Of a stretch of 13,073 bases of DNA, positions 1 through 6,313 are shown in pieces. Position 1 is the first letter of the stretch. Each line of letters starts with the position of its first letter. The DNA is from Lysobacterales bacterium (GTDB lineage: Bacteria; Pseudomonadota; Gammaproteobacteria; Xanthomonadales; Xanthomonadaceae). Below the pieces are notes generated by a model. It did no database searches, was not told where the DNA came from, and worked only from the letters and a program-made list of their open reading frames with translations. Both the position numbers and the translations under genes were made by a program. The stretch covers positions 1 through 13,073 of the forward strand of contig JAATFS010000212.1 of the NCBI GenBank assembly GCA_015655035.1. Reading direction: 5' to 3'.

Positions 1-605
1 ATCCAGCCCGAGGCCGTTGCGCCCTTGGGTGGCAGCACCTGGATCTCGATCGCCACGACCCTGCGGCCGCGCACGCCGGCAATGTCGCCCAGGCGCACTG
101 CCTTGCGCGCCCATTGCTGCGGGTACAGCGTCAGCGAATCGCCTTGGGCCCCGGCGCCAATGCCGGCACCGTGCTGATCGACGCCGCCGAGCGCGGACAG
201 GCGACGGCCATCGTCGAACACCAGGTCCAGCGACACATAGGTCGAGGACACGGTGTCCTGGCCGACGCTCTCGGGCAGCACCATCCACGACAGCGTGGTA
301 TCGGCAGCGACGTCGATATCGACGTCGAACAGTTTCCTGCGGCCACCGTCGCCGCGGCTCAGATAGTGCAGCGCCTGCTTGCCGCTGTAACCGGCCCCCG
401 GCTTGGCCGTGTACACAGCGGTGGGTCCGTTTCCGTTCGTCAACGCGATTGCGCCATCGTCGCCGCCGGCCGGCGCTGGCTGGCCTTGCTCGAACGAACT
501 GATGAAGCCATCGGCTGCGCGCGCAGTGGCGGGAACGATCGCCATGGCGATGGTCAGCGGCAACGCGCTGCGCAGCGCGACGGATCGGATGAGCGATGGC
601 TTCAT
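1..605 (-). CDS. GH92-like glycoside hydrolase (alpha-mannosidase family), N-terminal part only, cut by window edge
   Basis: The first 201 codons are visible; the gene continues past the left edge. Residues 1-30 form a signal peptide (basic MKPSLIRSVALR, hydrophobic core, ATARA cleavage site), so the enzyme is exported to the periplasm or outer surface. After it comes a beta-rich region with SSFEQG at 36-41, GYSGKQALHY at 72-81, DVDIDV at 94-99 and VDQHGAG at 142-148. These resemble the N-terminal beta domain of bacterial GH92 exo-acting, calcium-dependent alpha-mannosidases. The catalytic domain is outside the window, so the family call rests on this domain alone. The ATG lies in an ATGA overlap with the stop of the upstream LacI gene. 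A weak Shine-Dalgarno AAGGGA (617-622) sits inside the regulator's last codons, 11 nt away. Regulator and enzyme are therefore co-transcribed and probably translationally coupled. The likely role is trimming mannosides, perhaps from N-glycans, for import by the divergent receptor (inference). Confidence 0.65.
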   Translation of the reverse strand, partial: MKPSLIRSVALRSALPLTIAMAIVPATARAADGFISSFEQGQPAPAGGDDGAIALTNGNGPTAVYTAKPGAGYSGKQALHYLSRGDGGRRKLFDVDIDVAADTTLSWMVLPESVGQDTVSSTYVSLDLVFDDGRRLSALGGVDQHGAGIGAGAQGDSLTLYPQQWARKAVRLGDIAGVRGRRVVAIEIQVLPPKGATASGW

Positions 606-1705
606 GTGGTTTTTGTTCCCTTGGTTGCGCTTTTCCGGCCGGTTGCGCGCGCGCCGGTGCTGGGCGCAGACGCAGACGCATAGGTGAGCGAGCTGTCGCG
701 CGGCATCAGCTGTACCGGCGTGATGAGATGGCGTGGGGGATTTTGCGGTGAGGCGTCGTCGGCGAGCAGGAGGCTCACCGCCTGGCGGCCAAGCGCGCGC
801 GGCGCCGAGGCCAGCGTGGTCAGTGCAGGGACCGTCGCGGCGGCTTCCGGGATGTCGTCAAAGCCGGTGATCGCAAAGTCCCTGCCTGGCAACAGGTTGC
901 GTGTGCGCAGCCCTATCATCAGGCCCAGCGCCACGGCATCGTTGTAGGCCACCGCTGCGGTCGGCGCCGGATCGCGCACGAACAGCGCCGCAGTGGCGGT
1001 GGCGGCCTGGATCCGGGTCGGTGGGCATTCGACGATCCAGCCGGGTTCGGGCGCGATGCCGGCCGCGGCGAGCGCCGCGCCATAGCCTTCGATGCGCTCG
1101 CGGCAGGAGCTGGAATTGCGGTGTCCGCCAAAGAAGGCGATACGCGTGTGTCCTTGCGCCAGCAGGTGCTCGGTGGCCAGGCGCGCACCTGCGATATTGT
1201 CCGCGCCCAGATAGGTCCAGTGCGAGTCGGGCACCCGGCGGTTGAACAGCAACAGCGGCGTATGCAGCCCGACCACCGGTTCCAGGTCGGCGGCCACGGT
1301 GCCCTCGGCCGGGGTAAGGATTACGCCGGCCGGGGTGTGTTCCAGCAGCGATGAGAGTACCGCGCGCTGGCGCTCGATCGATTCGCCGCTGCTGCCGAGC
1401 AACAGCACGTGGCCGGCTTCGGCCAATGCCTCGTCCACGCCCGCGGCGAACTCGGCCACGAACGGATTGGACAAGGTATTGATCACCAGAGCGACGCTGG
1501 TGGAGACCTTGCGCCGCAAATTGGCGGCGCTTCGGTTGTAGACGTAGCCCTGGCGGACGATTTCCTTCTGCACCCGTTCGCGCGTGGTCCTGCTCACCAG
1601 TGGGCTGCCACCCAGCACCAGCGACACCGTGGCGTTGGAGACCGCACAGGCACGGGCAATGTCCGCCAGGGTAACGCGCCGGCGGGCCGAAGGGAGATGG
1701 GTCAT
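602..1705 (-). CDS. LacI/GalR-family transcriptional regulator
   Basis: A 367-residue DNA-binding repressor with the normal LacI layout. The N-terminal helix-turn-helix is at 11-45 (VTLADIARACAVSNATVSLV, then SRTTRERV) and the hinge helix at about 56-65 (YNRSAANLRR). A periplasmic-binding-protein-like effector domain follows to about residue 338 (VALVINTLSNPFVAEFAAGV; GFDDIPEA near the C-terminal lobe). The family binds CG-centred palindromes and releases them on binding a sugar. The only such site seen nearby is the 18-bp palindrome at 1826-1843, next to the divergent receptor promoter. A C-terminal tail of roughly 28 residues rich in Ala, Ser, Thr and Lys runs past the usual family end; its codons carry the ribosome-binding region of the mannosidase gene, whose ATG overlaps this gene's TGA. 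The ATG start places the helix-turn-helix correctly, but no good Shine-Dalgarno precedes it. The inducer is probably a mannose-containing sugar, inferred only from neighbours. Confidence 0.93.
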   Translation of the reverse strand: MTHLPSARRRVTLADIARACAVSNATVSLVLGGSPLVSRTTRERVQKEIVRQGYVYNRSAANLRRKVSTSVALVINTLSNPFVAEFAAGVDEALAEAGHVLLLGSSGESIERQRAVLSSLLEHTPAGVILTPAEGTVAADLEPVVGLHTPLLLFNRRVPDSHWTYLGADNIAGARLATEHLLAQGHTRIAFFGGHRNSSSCRERIEGYGAALAAAGIAPEPGWIVECPPTRIQAATATAALFVRDPAPTAAVAYNDAVALGLMIGLRTRNLLPGRDFAITGFDDIPEAAATVPALTTLASAPRALGRQAVSLLLADDASPQNPPRHLITPVQLMPRDSSLTYASASAPSTGARATGRKSATKGTKTT

Positions 1706-1814
1706 TGAGCGCGATCGGTTGAGGATGGCAGTCGATCCTGCATAAAAACCCGGAGGCGGACAACCGCAGCGACGATGACGATTGAAAGGCGTGCGCGGTA
1801 CAGGTGTCGAAATT

Positions 1815-1843
1815 TTGACAATGTAATTTAAATCGATTTAAAT
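1815..1843 (+). promoter_or_regulatory. Predicted sigma70 promoter of the TonB-dependent receptor
   Basis: A perfect -35 hexamer TTGACA (1815-1820) is followed after 17 bp by TTAAAT (1838-1843), matching TATAAT at 4 of 6 positions. It points toward the receptor and would start transcription near 1850. A LacI-type palindrome covers most of the spacer and the whole -10, so bound repressor would block RNA polymerase. The block is AT-rich in otherwise GC-rich DNA, which supports a regulatory role. Confidence 0.6.
1826..1843. promoter_or_regulatory. LacI-family operator (perfect 18-bp palindrome)
   Basis: ATTTAAATCGATTTAAAT is a perfect inverted repeat, 9 bp per arm, centred on the CG at 1834/1835. 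LacI/GalR operators typically have a central CG step. The site lies between a LacI-family gene and a divergent receptor and overlaps the receptor's predicted -10. The regulator at 602-1705 is the obvious ligand, and autoregulation of that gene from the same site is possible. Confidence 0.7.
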
Positions 1844-1849
1844 CCGGCG

Positions 1850-2126
1850 TACAGGGGGCGCTTGTATGGCGGGGGATTCCATGCGCGGTGCCGATATTCC
1901 AGAAACATCCCGTGCGGTCTGGCGAGTGCAGACGCGGCCGGACTGCGGCCGCGCCGTTGCTGCGCCGCCGCATGCTTGCGCGATGGCCCACGGGCGCAGG
2001 CGGCCCATGCGCTGATCCGGGCTGGCCACCCAAACGCGCCTTGGCGCCGGTCATTTCCTATCGCGACGTTCGTCCGCCCCTGCGCGATGTTCTCGTCAGG
2101 GCACATCTGTATTGGAGAGATATCAG
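1850..2126 (+). promoter_or_regulatory. Long 5' leader of the receptor mRNA, with hairpin and possible leader ORF
   Basis: If transcription starts near 1850 the receptor mRNA has an untranslated leader of about 277 nt. Two things are visible in it. First, an 8-bp perfect GC hairpin, CGCGGCCG (1933-1940) pairing with CGGCCGCG (1946-1953) across a 5-nt loop. Second, an ATG at 1866 preceded by AGGGGG (1853-1858, 7 nt away) that opens a 49-codon frame ending with TGA at 2013-2015, with the hairpin inside it. The peptide resembles nothing I recognise and may be a chance ORF. No known riboswitch class is recognised. The rest of the 1706-2126 spacer shows no gene, and no clear promoter for the LacI gene was found. 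Confidence 0.3.
2114..2118 (+). promoter_or_regulatory. Ribosome-binding site that fixes the receptor start
   Basis: GGAGA lies 8 nt before the ATG at 2127, the normal spacing. The same frame could open at a TTG at 2112, but that codon overlaps the ribosome-binding site itself and would put five polar or charged residues before the signal peptide. The ATG at 2127 is therefore preferred. Confidence 0.75.
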
Positions 2127-4898
2127 ATGAAGCCGAGCTTGTTGTCGTTGCTGATTTCGTCCGCCCTGTTGTCGCCGTTGATGGCGCAGGCCCAATCGTC
2201 CCCGTCCGATGCAACGCCCGAGCCCAGCGGCCAGGCGCAGGCCAAGCGGCTGGATACCGTGCGCGTCACCGGTTCGCTGATTCCGCGCCCGCAGATCGAA
2301 GGTCCATCCCCGACCACGTCGATCACCTCCGAGCAGATCGAGGCGCAGGGCTTTACCAACCTGTTCGACGCGCTGCGCTCGCTGCCGCAGTCCAATGGCA
2401 GCGTGCAGGACTCGCAGGGAACCGGCAACTACACTCCCGGCGCCAAGACGATCAGCCTGTTCGGCCTGGACCCGAGCTACACCTTGACGCTGCTCAACGG
2501 GCGTCCGATGGCGAACTATCCGTTGGCCTACAACGGCAACACCAGCATTGTCGATATCGCCAATATCCCGCTGGGCATGATCGATCGCGTGGATGTGCTG
2601 ACCGGCGGCCAATCCTCCGTCTACGGTTCCTCGGCCATTGCCGGCGTCGTCAATGTCATCCTCAAGGACAAGGTGGAAGGCACGCATCTGCGCTATCGCA
2701 GTGGTGGCTACAGCGACGGTGGCGGCTCCAACCAGCGTTTCATCTTCAGTAGCGGCCAGAGCATCGGCAACCTGGACATCAGCTACGGGCTGGAGCTGTC
2801 CAAGCAGAAAGCGATCCATGCCTCCGATCGCAGCTACATCGACAGCCTGCAGGACAGTCCGTCCAGCGAGCCGGTGTATCCGTCACGGCTGTTCCTGCGC
2901 CAGAACCAGACGGCGGGGGCGGCCGCCTACATGGATCCGGGCGCGGGCGCCTGCGACAACGTCGGCTACATGTACGGGGGCAGCACCGGTTACGCCTACC
3001 GCGACGTCGCCGGCGGCGGCTTCTACTGCGGCAGTTATGAAAACGTCGGCGCGGCCACCTTGCTAAACGCCAGCAAGAACGCCAACGCCAGCCTGTTCCT
3101 GCGCTATCACCTGACGCCGCAGACCGAGATCTATTCGGACATCCTGTACAGCTACAGCAGCCCGACCTACAGCGGTGGAATGCCATCCTGGAACAAGTCG
3201 TTCTACAACCAGACCACGGGCAGTTACGAGCTATGGCAGCGGATCTATTCGCCGGAGGAGGTAGGTATCCATGCCAAGGATCAGCGCGTGTACACCCGCT
3301 CGTACAACGCGGTGTTCGGCGTGCGCGGTCCGCTGGTCGATACCGGCTTTGACTACGACGTGTACTTCAATCGTTCCGAATCCACGGCCATTCGCAAGGC
3401 CACCGATTTCCTGGCCAACAACGGCGTGGATGCGTATTACCTCGGACCACTGCTCGGGACCGATGCGGCCGGCTACGATATCTACGCTCCAAACCTGGAC
3501 AGGTTGTACCAACCGATCACGCAGGATCTGTACTACAACCAGTTCAGCGCCACCAACCGCGCCGAATCCAACGCATGGACGCAGAACGTCACCGCCACGC
3601 TGAGCAATCTTTCCTTGTTCGAGCTGCCGGCGGGCCCGGTCGGTTTTGCCGCGATCATCCAGGGTCAGCAGGAGGAGTTCTCCAACCAGTCCACTGCGCC
3701 GAATGCGGCCGAGCTGTTCCGCGGCGGCGGTGGCAGCACCACCGCCAGCGGCTCGCGCGATCTGTACGCGATCGGTGCCGAATTCCAGGTGCCGATCCTG
3801 GATACGCTGAGTGCCAACCTGTCCGGTCGCTACGACAAATACCACCTGGAAGGTGGCGGCGGTAACGGCAAGGCCACCTACAAACTCGGCATCGAGTACC
3901 GGCCGATCGACACCTTGCTGCTGCGCGGCAGCTATGCCACCGCGTTCCGTTCGCCGGACATGTTCTATCTGTACTCGCGGCAATCCAGCGGTTATTCCTC
4001 GGCGACCGATTACTACCAGTGCCGTTCAGCCGGCTTTGGCTCGGCCAATTACGACGATTGCCCGCAGGCGGACAATTCCGTGCTTTCTTCCAGTACCGGC
4101 AATCGCGACCTGAAAGACATCACCGCCAAGACCTTCACCTACGGGTTCGTCTGGTCGGCGCTGGACAACGCGCTCAGCCTGGCAGTGGACTACAACTCGG
4201 TGAAGATCGAGAACGAGGTACGCACGCTCGGCACCGACAGCATCCTCGAAACCGAAGGCAACTGCCGGCTGGGCGTTTCCGACAGCGGAGTGGCGTTCGA
4301 CATCAATTCGCCGACCTGCCAGCAGGTGATGGCGCAGGTCACGCGTCGCCCCGCCGATGATCCGGTCAATCCGAATGGCGTGGTGGCGGTTTCCTCGTAT
4401 CCGATCAATCTCGCCAGCCAGCGCCAGGATGGCGTCCAGGCGACCTTGGACTACCGTTGGAAGACCGCCCGCTTCGGCGACTTCGCCGCATCCTTTGGCT
4501 ACTACCGCACGCTCAAGCACGAGATCAAGGAGAAGGACGGCGATCCGGTCTACGACCAGCTGTGCTGCAACAATTCCAATGAACTGCACTACCGCGCGAC
4601 CGGCAGCCTGACCTGGAACATCGGCAGTTTCGTCTCCACGCTGTACGGCATCCGCAATGCCGCCACCTGGAACCAGGCCGGCGATGCCCGCGACATAGGG
4701 CCCTGGACCACCTGGAACACTACCGTGGGCTACCGCTTCAACCCGAGTACCAGCGTATTGTTGACGGTCAACAACCTGGGCAACGAACGCCCGCCGACCG
4801 ATCGCAGCAACGCCGGCTGGCCTTACTACGACCAGGGCATCTACAACGCCTATGGCCGCTCGGTGTCGCTGGAGCTTTCGGTGGATTTCGGCGGCTAG
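2127..4898 (+). CDS. TonB-dependent outer-membrane receptor, probably for carbohydrate uptake
   Basis: A 923-residue outer-membrane transporter that would import a ligand using TonB-ExbBD energy. Signal peptide: residues 1-22 (hydrophobic core, cut after AQA). A TonB-box-like segment, DTVRVTG, is at 43-49. The plug domain spans about 58-183, with the conserved run TLTLLNGRPM (119-128) and the segment DRVDVLTGGQSSVYGSSAIAG (153-173). The rest is a beta-barrel of alternating aromatic and polar strands with long loops. There is no N-terminal signalling domain, so regulation should be through the LacI protein and not through an anti-sigma route. Eight cysteines fall as local pairs (276/301, 632/645, 713/731, 813/814), consistent with loop disulfides. 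The C-terminus ends ...LSVDFGG, two residues past the usual terminal Phe. The divergent mannosidase and LacI genes suggest a mannose-containing glycan as ligand (inference); the sequence alone does not show the substrate. Confidence 0.93.
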   Translation: MKPSLLSLLISSALLSPLMAQAQSSPSDATPEPSGQAQAKRLDTVRVTGSLIPRPQIEGPSPTTSITSEQIEAQGFTNLFDALRSLPQSNGSVQDSQGTGNYTPGAKTISLFGLDPSYTLTLLNGRPMANYPLAYNGNTSIVDIANIPLGMIDRVDVLTGGQSSVYGSSAIAGVVNVILKDKVEGTHLRYRSGGYSDGGGSNQRFIFSSGQSIGNLDISYGLELSKQKAIHASDRSYIDSLQDSPSSEPVYPSRLFLRQNQTAGAAAYMDPGAGACDNVGYMYGGSTGYAYRDVAGGGFYCGSYENVGAATLLNASKNANASLFLRYHLTPQTEIYSDILYSYSSPTYSGGMPSWNKSFYNQTTGSYELWQRIYSPEEVGIHAKDQRVYTRSYNAVFGVRGPLVDTGFDYDVYFNRSESTAIRKATDFLANNGVDAYYLGPLLGTDAAGYDIYAPNLDRLYQPITQDLYYNQFSATNRAESNAWTQNVTATLSNLSLFELPAGPVGFAAIIQGQQEEFSNQSTAPNAAELFRGGGGSTTASGSRDLYAIGAEFQVPILDTLSANLSGRYDKYHLEGGGGNGKATYKLGIEYRPIDTLLLRGSYATAFRSPDMFYLYSRQSSGYSSATDYYQCRSAGFGSANYDDCPQADNSVLSSSTGNRDLKDITAKTFTYGFVWSALDNALSLAVDYNSVKIENEVRTLGTDSILETEGNCRLGVSDSGVAFDINSPTCQQVMAQVTRRPADDPVNPNGVVAVSSYPINLASQRQDGVQATLDYRWKTARFGDFAASFGYYRTLKHEIKEKDGDPVYDQLCCNNSNELHYRATGSLTWNIGSFVSTLYGIRNAATWNQAGDARDIGPWTTWNTTVGYRFNPSTSVLLTVNNLGNERPPTDRSNAGWPYYDQGIYNAYGRSVSLELSVDFGG

Positions 4899-4906
4899 GC
4901 AGCCGG

Positions 4907-4943
4907 CCTGGCGTGATCGGACGGGGCGTCCGATCACGCCAGG
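4907..4943 (+). terminator. Strong hairpin after the receptor gene, probable terminator without a U-tract
   Basis: CCTGGCGTGATCGGAC (4907-4922) pairs perfectly with 4928-4943 across the 5-nt loop GGGGC: a 16-bp stem starting 8 nt after the receptor stop. The outer bases 4901-4904 and 4944-4947 can add four pairs with a 2-nt bulge. No run of T follows, so intrinsic termination would be atypical; a transcript-end stabiliser or a protein-binding palindrome is an alternative. Confidence 0.6.
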
Positions 4944-4946
4944 GGC

Positions 4947-4955
4947 TGGTAGAAT
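4947..4955 (+). promoter_or_regulatory. Possible extended -10 promoter of the zinc-finger/glycosyltransferase operon
   Basis: TGGTAGAAT combines a TAGAAT -10 hexamer (4950-4955, 5 of 6 to consensus) with the upstream TG of an extended -10 element. No -35 is recognisable 17 bp upstream, where the receptor hairpin lies. Transcription would begin near 4962, about 28 nt before the ATG at 4990. Confidence 0.45.
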
Positions 4956-4989
4956 CCACGTTCTGCCTTCGCTGCCGAACCGTCCCGTC

Positions 4990-5187
4990 ATGAGCCATAC
5001 CGCCACCGCGCCCGCCAATGCCGAGAAGCGCTACACCGTGCATCGCGGCGACCTGCCGTTGAGCTGCCCGACCCCGGAAATGGCGTTGTGGAACTCGCAT
5101 CCGCGGGTCTACCTGCCGATCGAGGATGAGCCGAACCAGGAAGCGAAGTGCCCGTACTGCGGCGCGCTGTTCGTGCTGGCGGATTGA
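4990..5187 (+). CDS. Small CHCC zinc-finger domain protein
   Basis: A 65-residue protein that matches the zf-CHCC family (PF10276), related to the zinc-binding part of the mitochondrial complex I subunit NDUFS6. The four expected ligands are present: C26, H37, C54 and C57, the last two in the knuckle CPYC. Bacterial members are short, cytoplasmic and mostly uncharacterised, so no reaction can be assigned. The ATG gives a complete domain with a short N-terminal lead, but there is no evident Shine-Dalgarno. It is the first gene after the receptor hairpin and lies 10 bp before the glycosyltransferase, so it is probably transcribed with it. Whether it has any part in LPS assembly is unknown. Confidence 0.85.
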   Translation: MSHTATAPANAEKRYTVHRGDLPLSCPTPEMALWNSHPRVYLPIEDEPNQEAKCPYCGALFVLAD

Positions 5188-5197
5188 TTTCCGGGCC

Positions 5198-6313
5198 ATG
5201 CACCGCCTGACCGTGGTGCAATTGCTGCCGGCGATGCAGTCCGGTGGTGTGGAGCGCTCGACGCTGGAGATCGCTGCGGCGCTGGTGCGCGCCGGGCATC
5301 GGGCGGTGGTGGTGTCGGCCGGGGGCCGGCTGGTGCAGCAGCTGCTGGATAGCGGCGCCGAACACGTCACCCTGGATATCGGCCGCAAGTCGCTGCTCAC
5401 GCTGCGTCATGTGCCGGCACTGCGCCGGCTGTTCGCCGAACTGGATGCGGATATCGTGCACGCGCGTTCGCGGCTACCGGCGTGGCTGGGCGTGTATGCG
5501 CTGCGCGGCATGCCGCCGGCAAGCCGTCCACGCTTCGTCACTACCGTGCATGGGCTCAATTCGCCCAGTCGCTACAGCGCGGTGATGACCCACGGTGAGC
5601 GCGTCATCTGCGTGTCCCAGAGTGTGCGCGATTACGTGCTGCACCATTATGCGGCGACCGATTCGAGCAAGCTGCGCACGATTCCACGCGGTATCGATAT
5701 CGCCCAGTTCCCACGCCGTGCGCATCCCGATCGCGATGCGCGCGCCTGGGCGATGAGCCAGGTGCCGGGCCTGGATGCGGATGCGCCGCTGCTGCTGTTG
5801 CCCGGGCGCGGCACCCGCCTCAAGGGGCATGTCGATGGGCTGCGCCTGCTGGCGGCACTGCGCGGCAGCGGCGTCGATGCGCGGCTGTGGCTGCCGGGCG
5901 CGCGTGAAGCCGGGCGGGAGGCCTATATCCAGGAGCTGGAAGCCCAAGCCCAGGCGCTGGGCGTGGCCATGGCGGTGGCCTTCACCGAGCCGACCGCGCG
6001 CATCGCCCAGGCCTACGCCGCGAGCGACCTGGTACTGCAACTCTCGCGCAAGCCCGAAGCGTTCGGCCGGACCGTGGTCGAAGCATTGTCGAGCGGCCGA
6101 CCGGTGCTGGGCTGGGCGCATGGCGGGGTGGGCGAGCTGCTGGAGCAGTTGCAGCCTGCCGGTGCGGTCGTGCCGTTCGACGAGGGCGAGCTTCACGCCC
6201 GGGCGCTTGCGCTGCTGCGCCAGCCGCCGCCGCTGCCAAAACGCATTCCCTTCACCCTGCACGACATGCAGCGCGCCACATTGGACGTCTATGACGAACT
6301 CCGTCGCCACTGA
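5198..6313 (+). CDS. GT4-family glycosyltransferase, probably LPS core assembly
   Basis: A 371-residue GT-B-fold retaining glycosyltransferase. The N-terminal acceptor domain opens with VVQLLPAMQSGGVERS (6-21), including the Gly-rich GGVER loop. A linker follows, and the C-terminal nucleotide-sugar domain begins with LLLPGRGTRLKG (199-210), whose Arg and Lys belong to the donor-phosphate site. The GT4 EX7E signature is present as E287 and E295 in PEAFGRTVVEALSSG. There is no signal peptide, so it acts on the cytoplasmic face of the inner membrane. The frame stays open upstream to 5126, but that would overlap the zinc-finger gene and add Arg/Cys-rich sequence before the conserved beginning, so the ATG at 5198 is chosen. 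The neighbouring O-antigen-ligase-type gene, acyltransferase and waaA point to LPS core sugar addition; the exact sugar and linkage cannot be read from sequence. Confidence 0.9.
   Translation: MHRLTVVQLLPAMQSGGVERSTLEIAAALVRAGHRAVVVSAGGRLVQQLLDSGAEHVTLDIGRKSLLTLRHVPALRRLFAELDADIVHARSRLPAWLGVYALRGMPPASRPRFVTTVHGLNSPSRYSAVMTHGERVICVSQSVRDYVLHHYAATDSSKLRTIPRGIDIAQFPRRAHPDRDARAWAMSQVPGLDADAPLLLLPGRGTRLKGHVDGLRLLAALRGSGVDARLWLPGAREAGREAYIQELEAQAQALGVAMAVAFTEPTARIAQAYAASDLVLQLSRKPEAFGRTVVEALSSGRPVLGWAHGGVGELLEQLQPAGAVVPFDEGELHARALALLRQPPPLPKRIPFTLHDMQRATLDVYDELRRH

Noticed and set aside
2112..2126. TTG start giving a receptor five residues longer
   Set aside because: The TTG lies within the GGAGA ribosome-binding site of the ATG at 2127, and the extra residues would precede an already complete signal peptide.
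1888..2130. 80-codon plus-strand frame (GTG start) ending in ATGA overlap with the receptor start
   Set aside because: The overlap looks attractive, but the peptide is Arg/Pro/Cys-rich, no ribosome-binding site precedes the GTG, and no family is recognised. The neighbouring 49-codon frame at 1866 has a better ribosome-binding site, and neither is listed as a gene.
605..2141. Both the mannosidase-like protein and the receptor begin MKPSL
   Set aside because: The codons differ (CCA TCG CTC against CCG AGC TTG), and Lys-rich signal-peptide starts are common, so this is treated as chance and not as duplication.
4026..5018. 330-codon minus-strand frame opposite the receptor C-terminus
   Set aside because: It is antisense to well-supported barrel sequence; long mirror frames are common in GC-rich coding DNA, and the peptide shows no domain.
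5775..6290. Upstream extension of the ligase-type frame into the glycosyltransferase gene
   Set aside because: The extension is Arg/Cys/Trp-rich, out of frame with the glycosyltransferase, and shows no membrane segments; the protein begins sensibly at 6291.
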